DNA from: Alistipes sp.
Lineage (GTDB): Bacteria; Bacteroidota; Bacteroidia; Bacteroidales; Rikenellaceae
NCBI GenBank assembly: GCA_031285405.1
Contig: JAITWH010000044.1
Coordinates: 117,981-181,980 of the forward strand
Reading direction: 5' to 3'
Length of the DNA: 64,000 nucleotides
Shown here one piece after another: positions 1-8,448 of the stretch. Position 1 is the stretch's first letter, and each line of letters starts with the position of its first letter. Position numbers and translations under genes: made by a program. Under the pieces are notes generated by a model, which worked only from the letters and a program-made list of their open reading frames with translations, was not told the DNA's origin and searched no databases.

Positions 1-1938
1 CACGAAACCATCGCCCACCAACCCGCGCAGCGTCAGCGGCAACCCCGACGTGAGCCCATACCTCGGTACCCCCGCGGGCAGCACCTCGCGCCGATACTCC
101 GCCGACTGATCGCCGAACAAACCCTCGCTCGGAGCCGACACAATCCTCACACGCACCCCCTCGGCCTCCAGCAGCCTGGCCCCCTCGGTCAGCGTCGCCA
201 CCTCGCTCCCGTTCGCCACCATCACCACGTCGGGCACCCCCTCGCAGTCGGCCACCACATATGCCCCCTTCACCAACCCGCGAGCATCCTCCCGCCGAGA
301 AGCCCCCGAACCCGAAGCCCCCAAAGCCCCCAACGCCGGCAAGTCATTAACATTCTGTCGCGAAAGTATCAACCCCACGGGCCGATCCGCCTCCACGGCG
401 TACCGCCAGGCCTCTATGGTCTCCGCACTGTCCGCCGGCCGAAACACCACCACCGACCTGTCGCCGTCGTGGTTCCTCAGCTGCTCCAGCAACCTGATCT
501 GCGCCTCCTGTTCGATCGGCTGATGCGTGGGTCCATCCTCGCCGACGCGGAAACTGTCGTGCGTCCACACCCACACCACGTGCAACCTCTGCAACGCGGC
601 AATGCGAATGGCGGGCTTCATGTAGTCCGAAAAGACGAAGAACGTGCCGCACACCGGAATCACCCCCCCATGCAGCGCCATACCGTTCATCACACACGCC
701 ATCGTAAACTCGCTCACCCCCGCCTGAAAGAACCGGCCCGTAAAATCTCCGCGAGTGAAGGCATGCGTCTTCTTAAGAAACCCATCCGTCTTATCGCTGT
801 TCGAAAGGTCGGCCGAAGCGACGATCATATTCTCGACCCGCTCGCCATACACCCCCAACACCGCCGCCGAAGCCCCGCGCGTCGCCGCACCGACCCCCGC
901 GTCTATCGCGTCGTAATCTATCTCGGGCAGCTCCCCGCCCAAAAACATATCCAACTTCGCCGCCAACTCCGAGTGAGACTCGCGCCACTCCCGCTCCGCC
1001 ATCTTGCACCGCGCCGCCTGCGCCGCCAGCTCCACCCGCCGCGCGGCATACAACCTCATCGCCTCGGGAAACAACATAAAAGGCTCCTCCGGCAATCCCC
1101 CCAGATTCCGAATCGTAGCCTCGATATCCGCCCCCGCCGCCGACAAGGGCTGCCCATGGGTCGAAACTTTGTTCTCAAAACTCTCACCGGCACCACCTCT
1201 CGCCCCGCGCCCCATCACCGTGCGACCGATGATCAGCGTCGGCCGCCGAGTCTCCTCACCCGCCGCCCGCAGAGCCTGCCGAATCTCCTCGGCGTCGCCC
1301 CCGTCGATCGTCAACACATTCCAATCCCACGCCCGATACTTGGCCGCCACATCCTCCGTGTCGACCTCTTCGACCGTCGTCGAGAGCTGCACATTGTTGG
1401 CGTCGTAGTACATGATCAGGTTCGACAACCCCAGATGCCCGGCAATGCGCCCGACCCCCGCCGACACCTCCTCCTGAATCCCGCCGTCCGAGATATATGT
1501 ATATGTCTTGTGCGCCGTCCACTCACCGAATCGCGCCGCCATAAATCGCTCGACTATCGCCGCCCCCAGCGCCATCGCGTGTCCCTGCCCCAGCGGCCCG
1601 CTTGTGTTCTCCACCAAGTGCGCCAGGTCTCTCTCCGGATGGCCGGGCGTCACGCTGCCCCACTGCCTGAACTCCCGCAGATCGTCCGCCGAGTAGAACC
1701 CAGCCAACGCGAGCACCGCGTACAACATGGGCGACATATGCCCGGGATCGAGGAAAAACCTGTCCCTCCACGGCCACGCCGTATCGCTCGGGTCGTATCG
1801 CAGAAACTCCGAGTAGAGCACATTGATAAAATCGGCCCCGCCCATCGCCCCGCCCGGGTGCCCCGACTTCGCCCGCTCCACCATCGAGAGGGCCAGAACG
1901 CGGATATTATCCGCCGCCACCAAAGTTTTGTCCTTCAT
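1..1938 (-). CDS. tkt: Transketolase, C-terminus beyond window edge
   Basis: Thiamine-diphosphate enzyme of the non-oxidative pentose phosphate pathway, moving two-carbon ketol units between sugar phosphates; it makes erythrose 4-phosphate for the aromatic pathway encoded elsewhere in this window. Seen: 646 open codons from ATG at 1938, reading off the left edge without a stop. The N-terminal KSGHPGG (about residues 24-30), PGHMSPMLYA, and the pyrimidine-domain signature GEDGPTHQPIEQ (about residue 475) are all present. Family members run about 660-680 residues, so only a short C-terminal piece is missing. It stands alone upstream of a tandem repeat. The long open frame on the opposite strand is a GC-skew shadow. 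Confidence 0.96.
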   Translation of the reverse strand, partial: MKDKTLVAADNIRVLALSMVERAKSGHPGGAMGGADFINVLYSEFLRYDPSDTAWPWRDRFFLDPGHMSPMLYAVLALAGFYSADDLREFRQWGSVTPGHPERDLAHLVENTSGPLGQGHAMALGAAIVERFMAARFGEWTAHKTYTYISDGGIQEEVSAGVGRIAGHLGLSNLIMYYDANNVQLSTTVEEVDTEDVAAKYRAWDWNVLTIDGGDAEEIRQALRAAGEETRRPTLIIGRTVMGRGARGGAGESFENKVSTHGQPLSAAGADIEATIRNLGGLPEEPFMLFPEAMRLYAARRVELAAQAARCKMAEREWRESHSELAAKLDMFLGGELPEIDYDAIDAGVGAATRGASAAVLGVYGERVENMIVASADLSNSDKTDGFLKKTHAFTRGDFTGRFFQAGVSEFTMACVMNGMALHGGVIPVCGTFFVFSDYMKPAIRIAALQRLHVVWVWTHDSFRVGEDGPTHQPIEQEAQIRLLEQLRNHDGDRSVVVFRPADSAETIEAWRYAVEADRPVGLILSRQNVNDLPALGALGASGSGASRREDARGLVKGAYVVADCEGVPDVVMVANGSEVATLTEGARLLEAEGVRVRIVSAPSEGLFGDQSAEYRREVLPAGVPRYGLTSGLPLTLRGLVGDGFV

Positions 1939-1950
1939 ACTTTTATTAAT

Positions 1951-2185
1951 CATAAATCATGAATCATGAATTCAGGCGCGGCAAAGCCGCAGTTTTTTGC
2001 TATAAATTTCATAGTGTCGAACCACTTAAAAAACGTCGCGCAGCGACACCGCGATTCATGATTCATGAATTCAGGCGCGGCAAAGCCGCAGCTTTTTTGC
2101 TATAAATTTCATAGTGTCGAACCACTTAAAAAAACGTCGCGCAGCGACACCGCGATTCATGATTCATAATTCATGATTCATGATT
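1951..2185. repeat. Tandem ~100-bp duplication flanked by CATGAAT-type direct repeats
   Basis: Two nearly identical copies (about 1971-2069 and 2070-2170) lie head to tail between tkt and clpX. Each holds two short hairpins, GCGGCAAAGCCGC and GTCGCGCAGCGAC, separated by an identical AT-rich spacer containing TATAAATTTCATAGTGTCG. The copies differ only by small insertions in homopolymer runs, so the duplication looks recent. The borders are runs of ATTCATGATTCAT-like direct repeats. No gene is seen here. Confidence 0.85.
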
Positions 2186-2193
2186 CCTGAAAC

Positions 2194-3534
2194 TCACGCC
2201 GACATCCTACCCCCCTGCTTATCCAACTCCCTCGAAGCAAACTCCAAAGTAACCCTCAGCCCCCTCTCGCCACTCCCCGCCGGAACCTCAAACATGGCCT
2301 CCATCATAATAGTCTCACAGATAGACCGAAGCCCCCGCGCCCCCAACTTATACTCCACCGCCTTGTCGACGATGTAGTCAAGCGCGTCGTCGTCAAAAGT
2401 CAGCGCCACCCCATCCATCGCAAACAGACTCTCATACTGCTTGGTGATGGCATTTTTCGGCTCTGTAAGTATCTGCCTCAGCGCCGCCTTGTCTAATGGC
2501 CTCAGCCACGTGAGCACCGGCAACCTTCCCACCAACTCGGGAATCAACCCGAAGCTCTTGATATCCTGCGGCATGACATACTGCAACAGGTTCTCTCTGT
2601 CGACCTTCGCCTCGTCGCCCCCGCGCCCGTACCCTATGGCCCGCGTGCCCAGCCTGCGCGATATCACCCGCTCCATGCCGTCGAAAGCGCCGCCGCAAAT
2701 GAACAGCACATCCGTCGTGTCGACCTGAATATACTTCTGATCCGGATGCTTGCGTCCCCCCTGGGGCGGAACGTTCACCACCGTGCCCTCCAAAATTTTC
2801 AGCAACGCCTGCTGCACCCCCTCGCCGCTCACGTCGCGCGTGATGGACGGGTTGTCGCTCTTGCGCGCAATTTTGTCGATCTCGTCGATAAACACAATGC
2901 CTCGTTGCGCCGCCTCCACGTTGTAGTCGGCCGCCTGAAGCAACCGCGCCAGAATGCTCTCCACATCCTCGCCCACATATCCCGCCTCGGTCAGCACCGT
3001 CGCGTCGACAATTGTGAATGGCACCTTCAGCAACCGCGCTATGGTCCTCGCCAGCAACGTCTTACCCGTCCCCGTCGGCCCCACCATCACAATGTTCGAC
3101 TTGTCGATCTCCACCATCTCCGCGTCACCGCGACCGCCGTCGCCTTTAACCGCTCCGGCCGCTCCCCGATGATGCAACCTCTTGTAGTGGTTATACACCG
3201 CCACCGACAGATACCGCTTGGCGTCGTCCTGCCCGATCACATACCGGTCCAACATCTCCTTGATCTCCGTGGGCTTGGGCAACTCCGACAGCGGCGACAA
3301 CGGCTCGACCTTCTTCGCCGCCCCGCGCTTCGCCTCGGCCTCCGCCTCTCCCGCCGCTTCGGGCCCCCGCAACACCCCGTAACCATACTCGATGCAGTGG
3401 TTACAGATATGAGCGCCATCGGCCCCTGCAAACATCATCTCGACCTCACCGGCCGGCGTCCCGCAGAACGAGCAAGCCTCCCCCGCCCCTCCTCCGACAC
3501 CACTCCCCGCCCCCGTATTTTTCTTATTGCTCAT
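2194..3534 (-). CDS. clpX: ATP-dependent Clp protease ATP-binding subunit ClpX
   Basis: AAA+ unfoldase that feeds substrates into ClpP. Seen: 446 residues from ATG at 3534, chosen because AGGAGG lies nine bases upstream (3544-3549) and because the protein then starts just before the zinc-binding domain; the frame stays open upstream but that part has no family match. Cysteines 21, 24, 44 and 47 form the C4 zinc finger. Walker A GPTGTGKT is at about 152-159, the GYVG pore loop at about 190, and Walker B FIDEID at about 222. A glycine-rich stretch precedes the finger. clpP and tig lie upstream on the same strand, the usual Bacteroidota order. Confidence 0.97.
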   Translation of the reverse strand: MSNKKNTGAGSGVGGGAGEACSFCGTPAGEVEMMFAGADGAHICNHCIEYGYGVLRGPEAAGEAEAEAKRGAAKKVEPLSPLSELPKPTEIKEMLDRYVIGQDDAKRYLSVAVYNHYKRLHHRGAAGAVKGDGGRGDAEMVEIDKSNIVMVGPTGTGKTLLARTIARLLKVPFTIVDATVLTEAGYVGEDVESILARLLQAADYNVEAAQRGIVFIDEIDKIARKSDNPSITRDVSGEGVQQALLKILEGTVVNVPPQGGRKHPDQKYIQVDTTDVLFICGGAFDGMERVISRRLGTRAIGYGRGGDEAKVDRENLLQYVMPQDIKSFGLIPELVGRLPVLTWLRPLDKAALRQILTEPKNAITKQYESLFAMDGVALTFDDDALDYIVDKAVEYKLGARGLRSICETIMMEAMFEVPAGSGERGLRVTLEFASRELDKQGGRMSA

Positions 3535-3631
3535 TTTACATATCCTCCTTTTACGTATTCCTTCTTTTGCGAAATCCGTTATTCCGCATAGCCAAAATAT
3601 CGCGTAGCCAAAGTGTTGCGTAGCGCGCGCT

Positions 3632-3810
3632 GGCTCCCCGATGCGAAAAACGGCGTTAAAAAATAGGCGGCTAAAAGCGTAAAGAAATCGAGACGTTTTG
3701 CTCGCAAAACCGCCGAAGAGCGTCGATTTCAAGCGTTAGACGCCTATTTTAGCCGTTTTTCGCCTCGGGGCCAGTTTTTTGGTTACTTTTTTGCTGGTCA
3801 AAAAAGTGAC
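3632..3810. repeat. Long imperfect hairpin in the clpP-clpX spacer
   Basis: This accounts for the 308-base stretch between clpX and clpP. Bases 3632-3772 fold back on themselves almost end to end: GCGAAAAACGGC at 3643 pairs with GCCGTTTTTCGC at 3752, AATAGGCG with CGCCTATT, and GAAATCGA with TCGATTTC, with TTTTGCTCGCAAAA at the tip. Just beyond, 3782-3810 is a second hairpin, GTTACTTTTTTG with CAAAAAAGTGAC, the same type that starts the composite elements elsewhere in the window. GCGTAGC-containing repeat fragments lie at 3590-3625. Confidence 0.75.
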
Positions 3811-3842
3811 TCGCGAAGGCGAAACTCTATTAGCACTAATAA

Positions 3843-4574
3843 CTATCGTTTAGCCACCACCTCATCAATAAGCCCATACTTCTGAGCCTCCACAGCACTC
3901 ATCCAGTAGTCGCGATCGCCATCCTTCTCGATTTTGGCAAGCTTCTGTCCGGAGTGCAGCGCAATGATCTCATAGAGCTCCTTCCGCGTCCGCACAATTT
4001 CGCGCGCCGTGATCTCGATATCCGAAGCCTGCCCCTGCGCCCCGCCCAACGGCTGATGGATCATCACCCGCGAGTGCGGCAACGCCGACCGTTTCCCCGC
4101 CGCGCCGGCCGTGAGCAGTATCGCCCCCATGCTCGCCGCCAGCCCTGTGCAGATCGTCGACACCTCGGGCCGCACCAACTGCATGGTGTCATAGATCCCC
4201 AACCCGGCCGAGACACTACCCCCCGGCGAGTTGATGTAAATCTGAATATCGCGATCCGCGTCTGCACTCTCAAGAAACAGCAGCTGCGCCTGAATGATGT
4301 TGGCAACGTCGTCATAGATCGGCGCGCCCAGAAAGATAATCCTGTCCATCATCAACCGCGAGAAGACATCCATAGTCGCGACATTCAGCTGCCGCTCCTC
4401 GATGATGGTCGGCGAAACATAGTTCCCCGTCGCCCCCGCCACATTAGTCACACCCGCACCCGCGTACCTCGCACCCCCAACCCGTTTAGAAACCTCCGAC
4501 GAGTAGTCCCGCAAAGTCAGCGAACTGATCCCACAATGCCCCAAGGCATACTTTTCAAATTCAGTTTTTCCCAT
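3843..4574 (-). CDS. clpP: ATP-dependent Clp protease proteolytic subunit ClpP
   Basis: Serine protease that forms the barrel used by ClpX. Seen: 243 residues from ATG at 4574, preferred over the ATG seven codons upstream because GGAGG sits four bases before it (4579-4583). The catalytic serine is in [10 protein letters not shown] (about residue 139), the histidine in [11 protein letters not shown] (about 164), and the aspartate in [10 protein letters not shown]. The protein is about 40 residues longer than the E. coli enzyme because of an N-terminal region rich in Gly, Ala and Ser. It lies between tig (upstream) and clpX (downstream) on the same strand; the repeat-filled gaps suggest they may be transcribed separately. 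Confidence 0.97.
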   Translation of the reverse strand: MGKTEFEKYALGHCGISSLTLRDYSSEVSKRVGGARYAGAGVTNVAGATGNYVSPTIIEERQLNVATMDVFSRLMMDRIIFLGAPIYDDVANIIQAQLLFLESADADRDIQIYINSPGGSVSAGLGIYDTMQLVRPEVSTICTGLAASMGAILLTAGAAGKRSALPHSRVMIHQPLGGAQGQASDIEITAREIVRTRKELYEIIALHSGQKLAKIEKDGDRDYWMSAVEAQKYGLIDEVVAKR

Positions 4575-4598
4575 AAGACCTCCGATTTGTATCATAAT

Positions 4599-4843
4599 TG
4601 AAAGTTGAAAATTGAAAGTTGAAAATTAGCTACGCAGTATATATGTGCGAAGCACGCCTGAACTTTTCACTTTTAGTTTTTCACTTTTCACTAATTTAAA
4701 AGCCCCCGTCATTGCGAGCAAAGCGAAGCAATCCAGATTTCCCGCAGTTTAATTCTTAACGTCCAATTAACGCAAAGTACCAACACAAAATTGTTCTGCG
4801 CAGCCAATTCTCAATTCGTATCGCGTTAGCTCATTTTCAACTT
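4599..4843. repeat. Dispersed intergenic repeats between clpP and tig
   Basis: Runs of TTGAAAATTGAAAGTT and TTTTCACTTTTAG direct repeats surround GCTACGCAG, a GTGCGAAGCAC hairpin (about 4648), and one copy of the GTCATTGCGAGC...GCAATCCAG repeat at 4708-4736. Related pieces recur at 6732, 8383, 8925, 51099 and 59902. No gene is seen. Confidence 0.8.
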
Positions 4844-6187
4844 TCAATTCTCAGCGGCAAGCTTCTCAAACTCCTCCTTAGAAACCCCCTTCTCCGAAAC
4901 CTTAATCAGCGGTTTAAGAGCCGAAAGAATTTTATCCTCCCGCACCCGCTCATAGATTTTCTGAGCCTCCTCGCGCGACGAGAGCATCTGCTTTCCATAA
5001 GACTCCAAAGTCTCATCGGGAACCCCACTCATGCCATACTGCGCAAACTGCATACGCGCCAAAGCCTTGGCCTCCCCTAAGAGCTCCTCCTGAGTCACCT
5101 CCAACCCCATTGTATCCGAGAAGTGCCTCAGTATCAAGTCCCAAGACATCATCCGCAGAAAAGCCGCAAAGTCCCGTTCGATCTCCTCCATCGAGAATTT
5201 CCCCTCGTTCACCGCATGCAGCCAGTTCTTGAGAAACGCCTCGGGAAGCCGCAACCCCGCCTTGGCCAGCAGATGGTTTTTAAGCTGATACGCAAACAGA
5301 TAGTCACTGTTGTTGGCCAGATCCGACACAATCATCTCCTCGACATACTTGTCAAACCCCGCCTCATCCGTAACCTTACCATCGGGAAAAGCGGCCGTAA
5401 AGAAATCGGCATCCAACACCGGCTCGGCAAACCGACGAATACGCTTAACCGTGGCGGTAAACTCGGGAGCGACGGTATCCAGCTCCTCCGCCTTCACCCC
5501 AAGGATCGCCGACAACTGCTGAGGATTCTTATACACCTCGCGCACATCGACCTTCATCACATCGCCCACCTTCTTGCCAATGAACGGCTTACGCTCCTCG
5601 TCCGTCATCGACACCAACCCGATAAACGCGTCGTCCGCATGCAGCTCACTCCCGTCCGTGGTCGCCCCGTCCAGAGTCACCTCCATAGCCTCGTCCCCCG
5701 TCACCTTGTCCGTGTCCTCCAGATGGCCGAACCTGCGCGTGATGTTTGCCCTCACCTCGCTCCTCATCTCGTCGGTGGGCTCGATGCGATAGTAGGTCAA
5801 CTTGTCGTCATCCCCCAACGTGAGCTCCACGGTCGGGGCAACCCCCGCGTCGAACACAAATTCGAAATCGGTGACCTCGCCCCCGAAATCCAGTTCGCCC
5901 TGCTCGTCGCTCGGCATCACATCGCCCACGATGTTGATCTTGTTCTCTTCCAGATGTTTAAACGCAGCCTCATTGGCTTTGCGGTACGCCTGCTCGGCAA
6001 CTGCGCCCTTGCGATACATCTTGTTGATGAGCCCCATCGGCACCATCCCTGGGCGAAACCCGGGGACGTTAGCTTTGCGGCGCATCTCGCGCAGGTTTTT
6101 ATCGACTTCGGCGGCGTAATCGGCCTCGCCGACGGTGATCTTCATTGTCAGAACCCCATCCGGGCTCTGCTGTGCAGAAAGGTTCAT
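4844..6187 (-). CDS. tig: Trigger factor (ribosome-associated chaperone)
   Basis: Ribosome-bound chaperone and FKBP-type prolyl isomerase that meets nascent chains. Seen: 447 residues from ATG at 6187; the frame is open for 31 more codons upstream, but those codons do not resemble the family and the sequence there is AT-rich leader. The ribosome-binding N-terminus includes VPGFRPGMVP (the GFRxGxxP signature, about residues 44-53). The central isomerase domain follows, then a long helical C-terminus rich in Glu and Lys. It heads the tig-clpP-clpX series, linking folding with proteolysis. Bacteroidota homologues are of similar length. Confidence 0.95.
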   Translation of the reverse strand: MNLSAQQSPDGVLTMKITVGEADYAAEVDKNLREMRRKANVPGFRPGMVPMGLINKMYRKGAVAEQAYRKANEAAFKHLEENKINIVGDVMPSDEQGELDFGGEVTDFEFVFDAGVAPTVELTLGDDDKLTYYRIEPTDEMRSEVRANITRRFGHLEDTDKVTGDEAMEVTLDGATTDGSELHADDAFIGLVSMTDEERKPFIGKKVGDVMKVDVREVYKNPQQLSAILGVKAEELDTVAPEFTATVKRIRRFAEPVLDADFFTAAFPDGKVTDEAGFDKYVEEMIVSDLANNSDYLFAYQLKNHLLAKAGLRLPEAFLKNWLHAVNEGKFSMEEIERDFAAFLRMMSWDLILRHFSDTMGLEVTQEELLGEAKALARMQFAQYGMSGVPDETLESYGKQMLSSREEAQKIYERVREDKILSALKPLIKVSEKGVSKEEFEKLAAEN

Positions 6188-6382
6188 ATTGTTGATATTT
6201 AACGTTGATTTTAAAAGGACAAAGTAAGCGATTTTTTCGGAATTTCCGCAAAATTTCGAAATCGAGCTACACTTTTGCACGTAATTTGTCTATACACGCC
6301 TCGGAGGGTATCCCCCTATGGGTCCCTGCCGCAGACAGATTTCGCAGACAGACAAAAAAACCAAAAAATAATAGACACAGCC

Positions 6383-6658
6383 ATGGAACAAAGAACAAAG
6401 CCACCCGCCGGCCGCAGCCACGCCAAAAAACGCGACACAAAACGCGACAAGAACCGCAGCACCAGCGAGAACCGCAGTAGCGGGAGCCGAAACAGCAGCA
6501 GCGAGAATCTCAAGCGCATTTTCGTAAAGGGCTACACCACCGCCTCGGGGCGCGTGGTGCCCGACCACTACCGCTCGACCCCCTACGTCGACGACGCCCC
6601 CAAAGGCACCTTCATCGAGCGCCGCCTAATAAATCCCCCCAAGCGTACTCGTCACTAA
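6383..6658 (+). CDS. Small basic hypothetical protein
   Basis: A 91-residue protein starting at ATG 6383. The first half is low-complexity and strongly basic (Arg, Lys, Ser, Asn). The second half has the ordered-looking pattern KRIFVKGYTTASGRVVPDHYR. A GYxxxxGxxVxxHYR pattern recurs in small uncharacterised bacterial proteins, which argues for a real gene, but I cannot name a function. An in-frame ATG at 6275 would add 36 residues without family features. It is divergent from tig and convergent with the surface-repeat protein at 7141. A nucleic-acid-binding role is only a guess from charge. Confidence 0.6.
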   Translation: MEQRTKPPAGRSHAKKRDTKRDKNRSTSENRSSGSRNSSSENLKRIFVKGYTTASGRVVPDHYRSTPYVDDAPKGTFIERRLINPPKRTRH

Positions 6659-6731
6659 TGCCGCTCGCGGCATTCAGTGGCACAATTGAAAATTGAAAGT
6701 GTAAAATTGAAAATGAGCTAACGCAGCGCTC

Positions 6732-6760
6732 GTCATTGCGAGCAAAGCGAAGCAATCCAG
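6732..6760 (+). repeat. GTCATTGCGAGC...GCAATCCAG dispersed repeat
   Basis: A 29-base copy with imperfect inverted ends (ATTGCGAGC / GCGAAGCAAT). Other copies are at 4708-4736 (+), 8383-8411 (-), 8925-8953 (-), 51099-51127 (+) and 59902-59935 (+). The last has a different inner hairpin. It is always next to AT-rich direct repeats and a GCTAACGC or GCTACGC tag. Confidence 0.8.
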
Positions 6761-6817
6761 AGTAACGCGTTAGCAAATTTTCAAATTTTTAGATCACGAA
6801 AAAACATCACAAAAAAC

Positions 6818-6848
6818 TTGCATTTCGAAGAAAAATTAACTATCTTTG
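6818..6848 (+). promoter_or_regulatory. Orphan Bacteroidota promoter
   Basis: TTG (6818-6820), exactly 20 bases, then TATCTTTG (6841-6848): a near-perfect match to the Bacteroidota sigma-ABfr consensus and among the best in the window. No coding region follows; transcription from about 6855 would run into the hairpin array at 6910-7026. Confidence 0.7.
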
Positions 6849-6854
6849 AAAATC

Positions 6855-7026
6855 GCATTTAGGGCAAAAAATCCCCCAAGCCGCCCAGGCAAAAACCACA
6901 AAAAAAAGTGTTACATCAGTAACTCCATCCCCCCAAAAGCGTTACATCGGTAACACTCGGCCAAAAAAAACCGTTACATAGGTAACACAAGCCCAAAAAA
7001 AAGCGTGACATATGTCACGCTTTTTT
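6855..7026 (+). ncRNA. Candidate noncoding RNA with four tandem hairpins
   Basis: Seen: downstream of the orphan promoter are four palindromes at 6910-6923, 6941-6954, 6973-6986 and 7003-7020, with centres 31, 32 and 32 bp apart. The first three are of the form GTTACATNNGTAAC. Each is preceded by an A run. The last is GCGTGACATATGTCACGC, flanked by A8 and T6, so it should act as a terminator in both directions. Inferred: a short untranslated RNA of about 170 nt, or a DNA-level protein-binding array. The same order of motifs recurs at 39546-39791 on the other strand. Confidence 0.5.
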
Positions 7027-7034
7027 AGTACTGC

Positions 7035-7124
7035 GTAGCTAAAATCGCTGCCGGCGTTCCGGCCGTAGCTAAATCCGCTGCCGGCGTTCCGGCCGTAGCT
7101 AAATCCGCCGCCGGCGTTCCGGCT
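7035..7124 (-). repeat. Three tandem 30-bp AACG-hairpin units
   Basis: Exact 30-bp period: units 7035-7064, 7065-7094 and 7095-7124. On the minus strand each is GCCGGAACGCCGGC followed by (A/G)GCG(A/G)ATTTAGCTACG. These are the only tandem copies of this dispersed element in the window; all other copies are single or at mixed spacing. With 6659-6854 and the candidate RNA they account for the 482 bases between genes here. Confidence 0.85.
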
Positions 7125-7140
7125 TCTTAATTTTTAATTC

Positions 7141-8316
7141 TCAATTCTTAATTAGAAACTGAACCCCCGCCTGCCAACCAAAATAGATTTGCTGAAGAGT
7201 AGTGCGGCCCGAGAGTTGCCTGTCCCACAGCGATTTAGAAGGGAAAATGGAGTACATATCGAGGTTGGAGCTCTTCATATAGTTGATGCTGGGGCCGCCG
7301 AACAGCTCGATCCGCCCGACGCGAAAGGCGGGCAGCACTGCAAGTCCCGACTTAAAAGTGCCGCCAGAGCCACGTTTGAAGGGGTTTAGATACTCGGAGG
7401 AGAGCTCGGTGTTGACCCGAAACCAAGGCGCGATGGCGATGTGAGCGCCGATGCCGCCGGTGAGTCCGAACGCGTTGCGGCTCTCCTTGACGCGGTGGTT
7501 GTAGCCCACGCCGACGATGCCGTACATCACCCGTCCGCCCGAGCGGAAGTTGACCGACGCGGTGCCGATCTCGTTGTAACCCAGACCGATAGACATCTCG
7601 CCATCGCGAATGACGTTGACCAAACCGATCGGGTAATCGCTGTGGTCGGCGACGTTGAACACTCCCGCGATCTGCACTCCGTCGACGCGGCGGGCGAGGT
7701 TGAACACCCCTGCAATCTGCGCGCCCTCGACATCTCTCGCGACATTGCCCACGCCGGCGATCTGAAAGCCATCCAATTCGCGGGCGAGATTGGCCACGCC
7801 GGCGAGTTGCAGACCCTCCATCTCGCGGGCCTTGTTGGCCACACCCGCGGCCTGCATCCCCTCGGCGTCGCCGCCCGTTGCATTTACCACACCCGCCGTT
7901 TGCAGGCCGTCGATGTCGCCGCCGGTCACGTTGGCAACTCCCGCGGACTGGAAGCCCTCAGCCTCTCGGCCTATCACGTTGGCAACTCCGGCGGCTTGGA
8001 AACCGTCTGTGTCTCTGCCGATTACGTTGATCACTCCCGCTCCCTGAAAGCCTTTGGCGTCGCGGCCTACGATGTTGGCGACGCCCCCGAGGGTCACGTT
8101 GCGCTCGTCGAGCGATGTGCCGGCTATGATGTTGAACGACGCGTCGTTAGTGTAGTCGGCCGAGTGGCGGCCGTTGGTGCTCAGCGGCGGGAATAACGAT
8201 ACCTGCACATTCGAGTGGCGGTCGCTGTTTTGGGTTTGTGCTTGGGTTTGTGTTTGTGTCGCCGCGAGGGTGGTTGCGGCGAGTAAGGTGGTTAAGATCA
8301 GGTTCTTGCTTTTCAT
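7141..8316 (-). CDS. LA_2272-type surface repeat protein
   Basis: A 391-residue exported protein. Seen: a signal peptide (MKSKNLILTTLLAATTLAA), a short Gln/Thr-rich stretch, then about ten tandem 15-16-residue units of the form AGVxNVxGRDxxGxQx from about residue 77 to 230. A C-terminal 150 residues of alternating polar and hydrophobic segments looks like an outer-membrane barrel, ending in Asn. Known: such AGVANV repeats define the LA_2272 family of putative surface proteins. The first five units carry an extra Gly and the later ones do not, so the array grew in two stages. Function unknown; outer-membrane location inferred. Convergent with the gene at 6383. Confidence 0.8.
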   Translation of the reverse strand: MKSKNLILTTLLAATTLAATQTQTQAQTQNSDRHSNVQVSLFPPLSTNGRHSADYTNDASFNIIAGTSLDERNVTLGGVANIVGRDAKGFQGAGVINVIGRDTDGFQAAGVANVIGREAEGFQSAGVANVTGGDIDGLQTAGVVNATGGDAEGMQAAGVANKAREMEGLQLAGVANLARELDGFQIAGVGNVARDVEGAQIAGVFNLARRVDGVQIAGVFNVADHSDYPIGLVNVIRDGEMSIGLGYNEIGTASVNFRSGGRVMYGIVGVGYNHRVKESRNAFGLTGGIGAHIAIAPWFRVNTELSSEYLNPFKRGSGGTFKSGLAVLPAFRVGRIELFGGPSINYMKSSNLDMYSIFPSKSLWDRQLSGRTTLQQIYFGWQAGVQFLIKN

Positions 8317-8382
8317 GTTTTTTTAAGTTTGGTGGTTTTTATTTAGAGATTTGAAAATTTAGGAATTGGCTAACGCGGAACA

Positions 8383-8448
8383 CTGGATTGCTTCGCTACG
8401 CTCGCAATGACGGGACGCGTTAGCTTAAATCGCTGCGGCCGTTGCCGC
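8383..8448 (-). repeat. Two dispersed repeats abutting the yraN stop
   Basis: On the minus strand the TGA stop of yraN is followed immediately by GCGGCAACGGCCGC (8435-8448), a stem-AACG-stem element. After its AGCGATTTAAGCTAACGC tail comes a GTCATTGCGAGC repeat (8383-8411). This is one of several genes whose stop codon touches the AACG element. Confidence 0.8.

Noticed and set aside
469..1962. 497-codon open frame on the plus strand opposite transketolase
   Set aside because: Composition is Arg/His/Pro-rich with no domain, as expected for the shadow frame of a GC-rich gene; the minus-strand transketolase has all family motifs.
2194..3732. 66-residue N-terminal extension of ClpX
   Set aside because: It runs through the long hairpin region, lacks family resemblance, and a strong AGGAGG precedes the ATG at 3534.
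6910..6954. HcpR or Crp/Fnr-type operator
   Set aside because: GTTAC-N4-GTAAC has the opposite half-site order to the GTAAC-N4-GTTAC sites I know for such regulators, and no gene start lies in position to be regulated; kept only as an open possibility in the findings.
7035..7124. Possible CRISPR array of three 30-bp units
   Set aside because: Units are contiguous without spacers and belong to the dispersed AACG-hairpin family.
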